Shown here: in pieces, positions 17,846 to 26,960 of the stretch
Layout: each line of letters opens with the position of its first letter
Position numbering within the stretch: position 1 is the first letter of the stretch
From: an uncultured Granulosicoccaceae bacterium
GTDB lineage: Bacteria > Pseudomonadota > Gammaproteobacteria > Granulosicoccales > Granulosicoccaceae
Length of the DNA: 63,746 nucleotides
NCBI GenBank assembly: GCA_937927895.1
Contig: CALGKA010000025.1
Span: 1 to 63,746 of the forward strand
Direction of reading: 5' to 3'
The notes under the pieces: model-generated
Database searches by the model: none
The model's input: the letters and a program-made list of their open reading frames with translations, nothing else
Told to the model about the DNA's origin: nothing
Translations under genes and position numbers: made by a program

Positions 17846-18745
17846 CTAGTTTGAAATCGATTTTGGTCGTGCATTAACCAATGCAATGCCCACTGATACA
17901 CACAAAAGTGCCATCATGACATGCACACTTATGGCTTCATTTAACAGCAACCATCCAAACAAAACGCCAAACACAGGAGCTAAAAAACTATAGACCGCCA
18001 TATCGGCTGCGGGATAAATCGACAACACCCAATACCAGCTCAAAAACCCCACACCTACCACAACCAACACCTGGAAAATAAAAATACCCCAAATTAGCAC
18101 GGTTGGCTCGCGCAGTGTCTCTCCCACCCACAACGATCCTAACAACAGCAATGGCGCCGAAACCCCAAGTTGGTAAAGCAGTTGCATTTCCGGGCACGAT
18201 TTCGATAGCTTAGTGGTTTTAGCTAACAAAGCGATTGCCGCCCACAATATTGAAGCGACTAAGCAGAGTATGTCTCCTAGTAACGCATTATCAGTGGCCG
18301 GATCATTGTTATTCGATAAGGCAATAACTACCCCAACACAGGCTAAACCCAAACCTACAATGCGCTGTGTAGTTAAGGACTCACCAGGCACTAAGAAATG
18401 TGCGGCCACCGCCACCCATATAGGCATGGTATAAAACAACACCGAAGCACGAGCGACCGAAGTATAGTCAATGCCGATAAACATAAAGGTAAACTCAAGT
18501 GCGAACAAACAACCGGCGATCACCCCTGGCAACAAGCTGCCGTCCCTTATGTTTATAGACCGACGCATATACAGTGCAAACAACAAAACAGGTATAAACG
18601 CACAAGCCGACCTGAGCCCCGCTTGAAACACAGGGTGCATGCCCGCGTTAACTAATTTTATCAGCACTTGGTTTAAGCCAAGCAACGCTGAAAACGCAAC
18701 AAGTACAACTGCACCAAGGGCGTCGATTCGAGTTTTTCGCTCCAT
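17846..18745 (-). CDS. EamA/DMT-family transporter, coupled to the substrate-binding-fold gene
   Basis: A 299-aa membrane protein with two EamA repeats and about ten transmembrane segments (GAVVLVAFSALLGLNQVLIK, FLAPVFGVLFGWLLLNEAI). It is clearly different from its downstream EamA neighbour, so this is not a recent tandem copy. Its ATG shares one base with the TAA stop of the upstream gene (TAATG), a strong sign of translational coupling. It likely exports a small metabolite; the pairing with a binding-protein fold suggests a shared ligand. Confidence 0.88.
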   Translation of the reverse strand: MERKTRIDALGAVVLVAFSALLGLNQVLIKLVNAGMHPVFQAGLRSACAFIPVLLFALYMRRSINIRDGSLLPGVIAGCLFALEFTFMFIGIDYTSVARASVLFYTMPIWVAVAAHFLVPGESLTTQRIVGLGLACVGVVIALSNNNDPATDNALLGDILCLVASILWAAIALLAKTTKLSKSCPEMQLLYQLGVSAPLLLLGSLWVGETLREPTVLIWGIFIFQVLVVVGVGFLSWYWVLSIYPAADMAVYSFLAPVFGVLFGWLLLNEAISVHVMMALLCVSVGIALVNARPKSISN

Positions 18746-19530
18746 TAAAGTAATGGCGCCACAGACAACTTACCCTTTACTCCATAACGATCAATCAACG
18801 TCGCCACTCGACCACTCGCGATAGACTTTTGCACAAACGCCTGAATAAACGCAGCCGCTTCAGGCCGTCCAGGCCTGCACCCTATCGATTGTTGAACCGC
18901 TGTAAAGCTTGCATCAAGAATTCGAGAGCCTGGAAGCTTTTGCTGCTGCTCTAAAAGCTTCGGCCGCAGACCCGCTAACGCGTCAAGCGATTGATTAACA
19001 AAGAGCTCATAAGAGGCATCAATGCTGGGTGCCATTTCAAGCGTCGCGTGCTCTAAATGATCAGTTAGCCAAAGCTGATAAGCCGCGCGCTCTTTAACAG
19101 CAATTCGAACCCCTTCAGTATCTACATCGTTGATGCTTTGTAGCGAAGAGCCTACTGGTAACAAATAGGTTGCCTGTATCTCACAATAGGCAGAGCTAAA
19201 AGTGATTGATTTAGCACGCTCAGGTTCCGCTGCAATATTGGCAATATCCCAGACATTATCACCAGCGGCATCGGCCACTTCCCCCGGGCCTTTAAAAGGC
19301 ACAAGTCGAACAGCAACCCCTAGCTCCTCAGCCAACGCCTGCGCAATGGCAGGGGAAACACCGTCGGGCTCACCAGATTCTGCAGTGCCAGTAACCAATA
19401 AAAAATTGGACATATTCAGCCCAACACGCAAAACGCCTGTAGGCGCAAGCTGCTCAAGAAGTTGCTGATTCATAGGATCATCCAACAAAATTTGCAGCGA
19501 TGATACCACCCCGTGAATCAACATGCCCAT
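18745..19530 (-). CDS. Family 3 solute-binding-fold protein lacking a signal peptide
   Basis: A 261-aa protein. From about residue 33 (GVLRVGLN) it follows the bacterial extracellular solute-binding family 3 fold, with DGVSPAIAQALAEELGV, WDIANIAAEPERAKSITFS and a hinge region VRIAVKERAAYQLWL. The N-terminus has no export signal, and a good AAGG ribosome site lies ahead of the ATG at 19530, so the start is well placed. It is therefore predicted to be cytoplasmic, unlike ABC-importer binding proteins. No ABC ATPase or permease is nearby; instead two EamA exporters follow. Possible roles are an amino acid sensor or an enzyme on this fold, as in cyclohexadienyl dehydratase. Confidence 0.78.
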   Translation of the reverse strand: MGMLIHGVVSSLQILLDDPMNQQLLEQLAPTGVLRVGLNMSNFLLVTGTAESGEPDGVSPAIAQALAEELGVAVRLVPFKGPGEVADAAGDNVWDIANIAAEPERAKSITFSSAYCEIQATYLLPVGSSLQSINDVDTEGVRIAVKERAAYQLWLTDHLEHATLEMAPSIDASYELFVNQSLDALAGLRPKLLEQQQKLPGSRILDASFTAVQQSIGCRPGRPEAAAFIQAFVQKSIASGRVATLIDRYGVKGKLSVAPLL

Positions 19531-19580
19531 GTAAGGCCTTTATCACACACAGTCCAGTCAAACTGGCACGCACTAAACGC

Positions 19581-19606
19581 AAAAAGCGCGGAATAAACCG
19601 CGCTTT
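19581..19606 (-). terminator. Terminator of the 976-aa hydrolase gene
   Basis: A 9-bp perfect stem AAAGCGCGG/CCGCGCTTT (19583-19591, 19598-19606) with AATAAA between is followed by TTTTT on the minus strand. It lies about 30 nt after the hydrolase stop and separates it from the transporter set. Confidence 0.85.
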
Positions 19607-19637
19607 AAACATTTTACACTGAGCTAACTAGTGGCTT

Positions 19638-22568
19638 TTACAAGCAACTAATTGCCAACAATGTACCACCACCTGTCAGTATTGGAACACTGGGCACAGT
19701 CAACAGGCCATCGGAACCTACTGTGACAGCACCACTACTTATACCGTTGTAAGTATTATTGTTTCTGGTTGACCAGCTACATTGCTCACCGGCATCGACT
19801 TGAAAGCTCTGCGTTCTACGTGGGGTGATATCTGCCGTTTGTACTCCTTCAAGGGATCGCAATGATATTTCATATCGATTTGGCTGATCTACAATTACCG
19901 CTTCAAAAGGGGTTTGCGGAGTAGCCCATTCAATATTCATATTGTAGGCATCGTTACCGGATGCAGCAGGAAACAAATCACCTGATCCACTGGCGTTACT
20001 AATAGCCGGAAAACTCATATTTAACGGATAACGCCATGGAAAGCGCGCTTCGTGACCGAATCCGAACAGGTCTGTCATGGTAGCTACAAAGCCTAACCAA
20101 CTATGATCCGCACCACCTATAAAGTTTGCAGAGAAACCGACCTTCGCTTCATTAAGAGCACGTGCTAGTGGCTCACCCTGAGTTGCCCAATCAATGACTA
20201 AATCTGCTTTTCCTTCACCCATCATCAGGAACGCCATAGGGTCTGCACGGCGTCTCACCAGTTGCTCATGATGATTCATCCAATCCCATACACCCGTACC
20301 GTTGTACTGTTGAATAATTGAACTGTTTGGGCCGCCGTTAACAATGGGAAGATTACGCAACCGGCTTCCCCACAGCAGTTCAAAGTCGTCCTGAAACAAC
20401 GGGCTAGTGCTGTAGTTGGTCATGCCTTCACTGCCATAAACACCTGCAATTAAGTTTCCATAACGCATGCCGAAAGAGAACGATCCAGAACCGCCCATTG
20501 AGTGCCCATAGAAATGCACTTTACCAGCATCGGTATTAAAAGAAGGATTAGCCAGTACTTCATTAATCGCTTTTACAACGCGTTGCTCAGTGAAATTAGC
20601 GACTTGGCCACTGGTTGGCACGCTACCATTAATTAGATAGTTGTGATCGGCGGAATAACCGTACCACCATGAATGCGTAGTCCCGACTGTAAACCCAGGG
20701 TCATGGGGGAAAAGCATTATTACTTGCCAATTATACGGAGACTCACCTCTTATAGTGAAGTCTTCACCATAGGCATGCGGAGCAACAAGCAAAGGATAAG
20801 AACGTGAGGCATCATAACGTGAAGGAAGTGTCACGTTATAGTTATAAGCGTAGCCATTTAGTGTCGGGTTCCAGTTCGCATAATCCATGTAGTGGGTATA
20901 CAAATGACTAGAACCGGTATCTTGCACCAAAACCGGGCTCGGTGTATTGACCGACTCAAAGACTGGCGAACTAAGACTACTGTTACCGCTAGACACAGCA
21001 ATGTTTTCTGTACCGCCAACCACTGCAGTCACAGCATAATACGCCTGCCCTGATTGCCTGGTAGTGTGTACAAACAAGCCAGACTGATAGCTCAAAGGTG
21101 CTTGGCGATCACCGATTACAAAAGTACCAGGCAGATCAGGTGTTGCAGTTGCATTTTTATCAACTGAAGTATCTGAATCCAAAGCACCCCAGCGACTGGT
21201 TAACTTTGTAGCACTAGAAAGGTTCGATGCGGTAATCGGCGAGGTGTGTCGATAAACATGGTAGCCAGCAGTGTCATTAATTTCATTCCATGTTAAAAAC
21301 GTTTGACCGCTTCTGTGCACTGCCGCCAGTGAAGTAACCGTAACGCCGCCTGGTTCTTGTGGTTCTTGCGGTTCTTGTGGTTCTTGTGGTTCTTGTGGTT
21401 CTTGGGGCTCCTGTGGTTCTTGGGGTTCTTGGGGTTCCTGGGGCTCTTGACCACCAGTGTTTTCTGTTGCAAAAACGGTATCAAAAGTCACCCATGAACC
21501 ACCGTTATTTCGCTGCCAAACTCTAAGCGTTACAGTACCGCTTGTTGGCATTGAACCTATCTGTGTTTCCCAAGGAAACTGGTTTAACACCCCACTATCA
21601 AACAGACCTTGCACTGATCCATTCGCACCTGCAGTGACCCGCCATTGATTAAAATCACTGGCAGCAGGGCTCATATAAATCACATTTGAATTTGCAGCTA
21701 ACACATCCCCAGCGAACGGATACGTGATAATCGCTACATTCGTATTGGGTTGTTCCGGCTCAGGCTGCTCTGGCTCTGGTTGCTCCGGCTCTGGCTGCTC
21801 CGGCTCTGGTGGAGGTCCTCCGCCATTGTTCTCAGAGGCATAGACCGTATCAAAGGTCGACCATGGACCGCCGTTGTTGCGCTGCCAAAATCTCAAAGTG
21901 ATTGTTTGGTTGCTCGGCATTGAACCAATTTGTGTTTCCCATGGAAAACCAAACAAAACACCTGAATCAAACAAACCTTCTGCAGTGCTATTAGTGCCAA
22001 CCGTAATTCGCCACTCATTAAATGAACTTGCAGCCGGGTTTACATAAACGACATTGCTACCGGTAGAGAGAGTCTCTCCAGCAGTTGGCCAAGTGATAAT
22101 TGCATTGGATTGATTTACGGGTGGCTGTTCCGGAGTGGTACCCCCATCGCCAGTACCCCCATCGCCAGCACCATCGTTAGGAGCACGATAAACCGCCTCA
22201 GAGGTACGCCAGGAGCCGCCTGTTTCACGTTGCCAAAACGTTAAATAAAGGGAGCCACCAGTAGACGGAATAGCTCCAAAGGTCTGCTCCCAAGGGCTTG
22301 TATAAAACTGTTTGATGCCACCATTGTGCAGATCATCAGCACCACTACTGGTACCTAAAGTCATGCGCCATTCGTCATAACGTAGACTGCCAGGAACAAT
22401 GTAGAACGTATTGCCGGCTCTTTCTAACACCGCACCTTCAGGTGGGTAGTCAATAGTAGTTAGTTCCGCGGCGCTAACAAAAGGCGCAATTGCAAAACCA
22501 AGAATCACGCAGAAAAACTGCACGACACTTTTAATATTTGATCGTCGGAACAAAACAATACCCATCAC
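19638..22568 (-). CDS. Secreted multidomain alpha/beta-hydrolase (esterase), three N-terminal modules
   Basis: A 976-aa exported protein (signal peptide to about residue 34). Three repeats of a beta-rich module (about 37-128, 156-245, 278-369) share W-R-T-x-G, FDSGVL, PWETQIGSMP and WQRNNGG-W; they resemble adhesive or binding modules of other secreted proteins. They are joined by a GDGGT linker, four PEPEQ units and eleven QEP units. A fibronectin III-like region follows (TVTSLAAVHRSGQTFLTW...GYHVYRH), then an esterase/PHB-depolymerase-like domain with nucleophile motif GHSMGGS (Ser near 690), a GKADLVIDW acid region and GGADHSW His. The C-terminal module ends with a Cys pair (QCSW...SCL). 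The substrate is unknown; polyester or polysaccharide ester is plausible. First of three tandem paralogs counted from the left. Confidence 0.85.
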   Translation of the reverse strand: MMGIVLFRRSNIKSVVQFFCVILGFAIAPFVSAAELTTIDYPPEGAVLERAGNTFYIVPGSLRYDEWRMTLGTSSGADDLHNGGIKQFYTSPWEQTFGAIPSTGGSLYLTFWQRETGGSWRTSEAVYRAPNDGAGDGGTGDGGTTPEQPPVNQSNAIITWPTAGETLSTGSNVVYVNPAASSFNEWRITVGTNSTAEGLFDSGVLFGFPWETQIGSMPSNQTITLRFWQRNNGGPWSTFDTVYASENNGGGPPPEPEQPEPEQPEPEQPEPEQPNTNVAIITYPFAGDVLAANSNVIYMSPAASDFNQWRVTAGANGSVQGLFDSGVLNQFPWETQIGSMPTSGTVTLRVWQRNNGGSWVTFDTVFATENTGGQEPQEPQEPQEPQEPQEPQEPQEPQEPQEPQEPGGVTVTSLAAVHRSGQTFLTWNEINDTAGYHVYRHTSPITASNLSSATKLTSRWGALDSDTSVDKNATATPDLPGTFVIGDRQAPLSYQSGLFVHTTRQSGQAYYAVTAVVGGTENIAVSSGNSSLSSPVFESVNTPSPVLVQDTGSSHLYTHYMDYANWNPTLNGYAYNYNVTLPSRYDASRSYPLLVAPHAYGEDFTIRGESPYNWQVIMLFPHDPGFTVGTTHSWWYGYSADHNYLINGSVPTSGQVANFTEQRVVKAINEVLANPSFNTDAGKVHFYGHSMGGSGSFSFGMRYGNLIAGVYGSEGMTNYSTSPLFQDDFELLWGSRLRNLPIVNGGPNSSIIQQYNGTGVWDWMNHHEQLVRRRADPMAFLMMGEGKADLVIDWATQGEPLARALNEAKVGFSANFIGGADHSWLGFVATMTDLFGFGHEARFPWRYPLNMSFPAISNASGSGDLFPAASGNDAYNMNIEWATPQTPFEAVIVDQPNRYEISLRSLEGVQTADITPRRTQSFQVDAGEQCSWSTRNNNTYNGISSGAVTVGSDGLLTVPSVPILTGGGTLLAISCL
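21352..21450. repeat. 9-bp coding repeat (QEP linker)
   Basis: Eleven near-identical 9-bp units (GGTTCTTGT and close variants on plus) encode eleven Gln-Glu-Pro repeats in the 976-aa hydrolase, between its third module and the Fn3-like region. Slippage-prone DNA. Confidence 0.92.
21750..21809. repeat. 15-bp coding repeat (PEPEQ linker)
   Basis: Four 15-bp units encode four Pro-Glu-Pro-Glu-Gln repeats between the second and third modules of the 976-aa hydrolase. Confidence 0.92.
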
Positions 22569-22617
22569 TATAGCAACATTGATATCCCTGAATTTACGTT
22601 GAATACAGAAATCAAGT

Positions 22618-22633
22618 TGTGACGCACCTCACA
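22618..22633. promoter_or_regulatory. CRP-type binding site upstream of the 976-aa hydrolase
   Basis: TGTGACGCACCTCACA matches TGTGA-N6-TCACA exactly on both half-sites. It lies 50-65 nt upstream of the hydrolase start on the minus strand. A weak -10-like TAAATT (22591-22596, minus) would put a start near 22584 and the site at about -41, the class II activator position. Confidence 0.6.
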
Positions 22634-22694
22634 CGCAAATCACTATAATGTACTTGCTACCAATGAATATCGTCATATGCCAAAAAACAGCTTT

Positions 22695-24959
22695 CTAACG
22701 ACAGTCGATGCTGACCTTTGTGCCTTTGTAAGTTTGGATCTGTACGCCGGGGATCGTTACCAGCGCATCTGAATCAGCAGTAACCTTTCCTTCGCTTAGC
22801 ACGCGACGATTATTATTATCGAGTGTTTTCCAACGGCACTGATCACCCGCATTGAGCTTGAATTGCTGTGTATTTCTAGGTGTGATATCAGCCGTTTGCG
22901 CATCACTTAACGACCTTAAAGATACCGAATAAAGAGTCGATTTATCCACAATGCTTTTTGCGAAACGAGTGTGTGGAGTAGCCCATTCAATATCTAAGTT
23001 ATAAGAGTCGTGCTGCTCCAGACCAGGCCGCATAGCACCAGAGCCAGAGGCATTTTGTATCGACGGGAAACTTAAGTCTTTTGGATACCGCCACGGAAAC
23101 TCACTGTCATTACCGAAACCAAAAAGTGAATGAACGATGGCAGAGAACCCTAACCAACTATGCCCTGCCCCTGCCTCAAAGCGCGCTGAAAAACCGACTT
23201 TCGCATCATTGAATACTTTTGCAAGTGGTGCGCCTTGAGTCTGCCAATCAATGATATCGTCGGCCTTACCCTGAGCTACCATCAAATAGGCGATCTTATC
23301 GCCTCGACGTTTCTGTAATTGAGCATGATGATTCATCCAATCCCACACACCGGTACCAAGGTAACGGCTTGACGCATCGGCATAAGGACCACTATGGATA
23401 ATAGGCAGGTTCGACGATCGCTTACCCCATAACTGTTCAAACTCCGATTGAAACTCCGGGCTAGTGACGTAGTTAGTCATCGCTTCACTACCATAGATAC
23501 CAGCTAACACGTTGCCGTATCTAATCCCCAAAGACAAAGAACCAGACGCCCCCATAGAGTGCCCATAAGCGTGCACCAACTGCGGATCAACACTGTAATC
23601 ACGATTGGAGATAAGGTGCTCTATCGCCATCATTACGCGCTGCTCAGTGAAGTTTGCAACAACGCCTGAAGTTGGCACCGGACCATCTGTCTTGTAGTTG
23701 TGGTCAGCTGCATAGCCATACCACCAGGAATTTAGCGCACCTTGATTAGCACCGGGATCACTAGGAAACAGCTGAATCACTTGCCAGCCAAATTGGGATT
23801 CTTTATGGAAAGCCAAGTCTTCACCATAAGCATGAAGATTTACCAACAACGGGTATTTTTTTGAAGATCGATAACCCGCCGGCAACGTCACAGTATAGTT
23901 ATAAGCATAGCCGTTAAACGTAGGATTCCAATTAGCATAATCCATATACTGGGTGTACACCCGCCCTTTGCCATTATTAACCGACACAGCAACCACAGGC
24001 TGAGGTACGCTAACTGTCTCATTTACCCCATCAATTAAACTATTTTCACCACCAGACAACACTCTTGATTCTCTACCATTAACCACAGCAGTCACAGCAT
24101 AGTAGGCAGTTTCATTGTTAACACTGGTATAGACAAACAATCCATTATTTGGACTAAGCGGAGGCTGGTTATCTGCAATCACATAGGTTGCAGGTATTAA
24201 ACCGCTTGCGTGTTTATTTATAGAAGTATCTGAATCTAATGGCCCCCACCTTTCGGTCAGCAGTTGCGCCTCACCAATGTTGTTAGCCGTTATAGGTGCG
24301 GTATGACGATAAACATGATAACCAGTAGCATGATAAGGGGTAGATTTAGGCATCTCAGCCCATGTAATAAACGTTTGACCATTACGATGAATCGCCGCCA
24401 ACGATTGTACTACGTCACCATCAGCAGTCTTTACATCCACAGGCCCTGAAGCAGCTATTGGTTCTGATACGGCCGGTGCGGCTACAGTCGCTTCTTGTGA
24501 TACCGCCGGCGCTGCACCCACTGCAGTATTATATTGCGTGTCAAAGGTTATCCAGTTCGCTCCTTTTCTGCGCTGCCACCAACGCATTGTCACGGGCTTA
24601 CCATCTGTAGGCGCCGCTCCAAAAGTAATTTCCCATGGATCGACAATTAAAGTCCGTACGTTACTGTCGAATATTCCTGTAACGTCAGGCGAAACACCTA
24701 CTGTTATACGCCACTCATCAAAATCAAGTTCTCCCGGACTAAAATAGAATGAGGTCGTACTGCCCGACAACACATCACCTGGCATCGGATGAGTAATAAT
24801 CGCAGCGCCTTCAACAGCAACACTTTGAGCGTATGCGTGAGTCCCTAATGCTAGAGACAAACACAACAGAATATACATCACCCCTGCTCTGCCACGACCA
24901 AATTTATTGCTGGATTTTTTAAAAAAGCGAATTAAAAAATATATACTGCGACTAAACAA
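22695..24959 (-). CDS. Secreted alpha/beta-hydrolase (esterase) paralog, one N-terminal module
   Basis: A 754-aa paralog of the flanking hydrolases. It has one beta-rich module (about residues 52-145, with FDEWRITVG, DPWEITFGAAP and WQRRKGANW), an Ala/Val/Pro linker, the Fn3-like region (VVQSLAAIHRNGQTFITW), the esterase domain (YGHSMGASGS nucleophile, GKADDIIDW, GAGHSW) and the C-terminal Cys module (QCRW...IDCR). The open frame begins with TTG at 24959, giving a long basic n-region. An ATG at 24878 would start a shorter signal, MYILLCLSLALGTHAYA. The neighbour's signal is also long, so I keep the full frame with this doubt. Inverted repeats upstream may be operators. Confidence 0.83.
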   Translation of the reverse strand: MFSRSIYFLIRFFKKSSNKFGRGRAGVMYILLCLSLALGTHAYAQSVAVEGAAIITHPMPGDVLSGSTTSFYFSPGELDFDEWRITVGVSPDVTGIFDSNVRTLIVDPWEITFGAAPTDGKPVTMRWWQRRKGANWITFDTQYNTAVGAAPAVSQEATVAAPAVSEPIAASGPVDVKTADGDVVQSLAAIHRNGQTFITWAEMPKSTPYHATGYHVYRHTAPITANNIGEAQLLTERWGPLDSDTSINKHASGLIPATYVIADNQPPLSPNNGLFVYTSVNNETAYYAVTAVVNGRESRVLSGGENSLIDGVNETVSVPQPVVAVSVNNGKGRVYTQYMDYANWNPTFNGYAYNYTVTLPAGYRSSKKYPLLVNLHAYGEDLAFHKESQFGWQVIQLFPSDPGANQGALNSWWYGYAADHNYKTDGPVPTSGVVANFTEQRVMMAIEHLISNRDYSVDPQLVHAYGHSMGASGSLSLGIRYGNVLAGIYGSEAMTNYVTSPEFQSEFEQLWGKRSSNLPIIHSGPYADASSRYLGTGVWDWMNHHAQLQKRRGDKIAYLMVAQGKADDIIDWQTQGAPLAKVFNDAKVGFSARFEAGAGHSWLGFSAIVHSLFGFGNDSEFPWRYPKDLSFPSIQNASGSGAMRPGLEQHDSYNLDIEWATPHTRFAKSIVDKSTLYSVSLRSLSDAQTADITPRNTQQFKLNAGDQCRWKTLDNNNRRVLSEGKVTADSDALVTIPGVQIQTYKGTKVSIDCR

Positions 24960-24979
24960 TGGTGGATACCTGTAAAGAA

Positions 24980-25031
24980 AAGCGCTTAGCGCTAAAGAAT
25001 CAATTTATCGTCTGCACAATGCAGTGCAGAC
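24980..25031. promoter_or_regulatory. Two inverted repeats upstream of the 754-aa hydrolase
   Basis: AGCGCTTAGCGCT lies at about 24981-24993. A perfect 8-bp-arm repeat GTCTGCAC-AATGCA-GTGCAGAC lies at 25010-25031. Both sit in the 102-nt gap between the second and third hydrolase genes. They could be operators or transcript hairpins. Confidence 0.4.
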
Positions 25032-25051
25032 ATGACGACTAGCTTTAAGTG

Positions 25052-25069
25052 GCCGCTATTTTTAGCGGC
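25052..25069 (-). terminator. Hairpin over the stop codon of the 632-aa hydrolase
   Basis: GCCGCTA/TAGCGGC with a 4-nt loop includes the last codons and the stop of the lipoprotein hydrolase. There is no T tract, so termination is uncertain. Confidence 0.35.
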
Positions 25070-26960
25070 AGTTAACCACTAATCGAGTGCCATTTCCGGT
25101 CACAATCTGCACTCTTGGAATCGTTAATAAGCGACTCCCATCAACGGTGGCTGTGCCAGCACCGAGAGAAGCATTGTTACTATTGCTCTTTGCATTCCAA
25201 CTGCACTGCTGACCGGCTGTCGGTTTAAATGAGTTGGTATTGCGCGGAGTAATATCTGCAGTTTGATTGACACTCATAGAACGGATAGATATCTCATATC
25301 GGTTCGCACTATCGACAATATTCTGGTGAAAGTTGTTTCTCGGAGTTGACCATTCGATCGTAGTGTTATACAGATCATCCCCGGCGTTGGCAGGCGGCAC
25401 TGTTCCTGAGCCACTAGCGTTGTGAATACCCGGAAAACTCAATGACCGCGGATACCACCAGCCCGCATCGTTGCCACCAGCAAGACCAAACATGCTCGAT
25501 ACCACCGAATTAAAACCAAGCCAACTATGCCCGGCATTACCAACGGCAGCAGCTGAAAAGCCCACGCGTGCATCGGTGAAAGCCTTTGCCATAGGTCTGC
25601 CCTGGGTTTGCCAGTCAATGACAGCATCAGCCTTACCATGATCAACCATTAAGTAGCTAAAACGTTCCGCACGGCGTCGAACGAGTTGCTCCTGATGATT
25701 CATCCAGTTCCATACCCCGGTCACCTGCGACCCGCCCACACCATAGTTTCTTATGTCCGCGTTATTCTGCCCGTTATTAGCAATAGAAAGATTCGCAGAA
25801 CGCTCGCCCCACAACTGCACAAGCTCACTTTGAAAAATCGGACTTGTACCGTAGTTAGTCATTGGCTGACTGGCGTATATACCTGCAAATAAAGACGGAT
25901 AGCGCATACCAAGGGCAACCGCGCCCGAGGCCCCCATAGAGTGCCCAAAAGAATGAATTAACTCGCGATTAACATTAAACTGACCGTCGCTAATTAAAAA
26001 ATTAACCGCCGCTATTACGCGTTGCTCAGTGAAGTTTTCAATAGTGCCAGAGCGCGGAATTTGCCCCTGAGTTAGGTAGTTATGATCGGCAGCGTGGCCA
26101 TACCACCAGGTATTAATTTTATTGTTGGCAGAACCAGGGTCGCTCGGGAACAATTGTATTACCGACCAATTATACTCGGATTGATTAACAAACTTATGTT
26201 GCTCCCCGTAAGCATGAAGCTCAACCATTAAGGGATAAGCATTCGCACTGTTATAGTTTTGAGGCAGCGCTACAGCGAAGTTAAAAGCATAACCGTTAAA
26301 TGTAGGGTTCCACTTTGTATAGTCCATGTACTGTGTATAAATGCGTCCCTTGCCGCCATTATTAGAAACAGTCAGTACAGGTCGCGGCGTACTAACCGAT
26401 TCATTCATCGCATTTGTAGTCGCATTTCTACCAGCCACAATATTAGTATTCTCTACACCACCGTTGACAACCGTCACTGCATAATAGGCACTGCCTTGTT
26501 GATTGTTTTGTGTTGTGTGTACAAACAGCCCTCGATTATCAGCAAGCGGCTGACCTAAATCTTTGATCACAAAATTACCGGGTGTAGCACTGGAAGCATT
26601 GCTATTGATCGAGGTATTTGAATCCAGTGGCCCCCACTTTTGTGTTAAGCGCGTAGCATTGGCAAGATTGGCATTGCTTATCGGCGCATTGTGCCGATAG
26701 ACATGATAATCAGCATTGCCAAGCTCAAGCCAATCGAGGAAGGTTTGACCACTACGATGCTCCACATTCAACGAGGCGATTACATCACCCGTAGTGGTGG
26801 TCGGCCCGGGACTAGTCGAGCCACCCGAATTCGAGCCGCCATTTTCCGTCTGATTATTGCCGCTGCCTGTGCCTACACCGTTCGGTGGCACGTCGATTTT
26901 TCCGCCATCACATCCTGCTAATGCAGTAAAAATAAAGACAATAATGACTAGTGATTTCAC
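25062..26960 (-). CDS. Lipoprotein alpha/beta-hydrolase (esterase) paralog, no N-terminal module
   Basis: A 632-aa paralog anchored as a lipoprotein. It starts at GTG 26960 with TAGGA about 10 nt upstream, and its signal peptide ends in the lipobox LAGC with Cys16. A Gly/Ser/Asn-rich linker replaces the modules of its neighbours. Then come the Fn3-like region (VIASLNVEHRSGQTFLDW...DYHVYRH), the esterase domain (FGHSMGASGA nucleophile, GKADAVIDW, GNAGHSW) and the C-terminal Cys module (QCSW...VNCR). It is probably surface- or periplasm-tethered, while its two paralogs appear to be released. As the copy nearest the common upstream region it may be the first of the array to be transcribed. Confidence 0.85.
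   Translation of the reverse strand: MKSLVIIVFIFTALAGCDGGKIDVPPNGVGTGSGNNQTENGGSNSGGSTSPGPTTTTGDVIASLNVEHRSGQTFLDWLELGNADYHVYRHNAPISNANLANATRLTQKWGPLDSNTSINSNASSATPGNFVIKDLGQPLADNRGLFVHTTQNNQQGSAYYAVTVVNGGVENTNIVAGRNATTNAMNESVSTPRPVLTVSNNGGKGRIYTQYMDYTKWNPTFNGYAFNFAVALPQNYNSANAYPLMVELHAYGEQHKFVNQSEYNWSVIQLFPSDPGSANNKINTWWYGHAADHNYLTQGQIPRSGTIENFTEQRVIAAVNFLISDGQFNVNRELIHSFGHSMGASGAVALGMRYPSLFAGIYASQPMTNYGTSPIFQSELVQLWGERSANLSIANNGQNNADIRNYGVGGSQVTGVWNWMNHQEQLVRRRAERFSYLMVDHGKADAVIDWQTQGRPMAKAFTDARVGFSAAAVGNAGHSWLGFNSVVSSMFGLAGGNDAGWWYPRSLSFPGIHNASGSGTVPPANAGDDLYNTTIEWSTPRNNFHQNIVDSANRYEISIRSMSVNQTADITPRNTNSFKPTAGQQCSWNAKSNSNNASLGAGTATVDGSRLLTIPRVQIVTGNGTRLVVNCR

Noticed and set aside
21293-21484. 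Frames in other phases of the QEP repeat
   Set aside because: Shadow of the 9-bp repeat within the real hydrolase gene.
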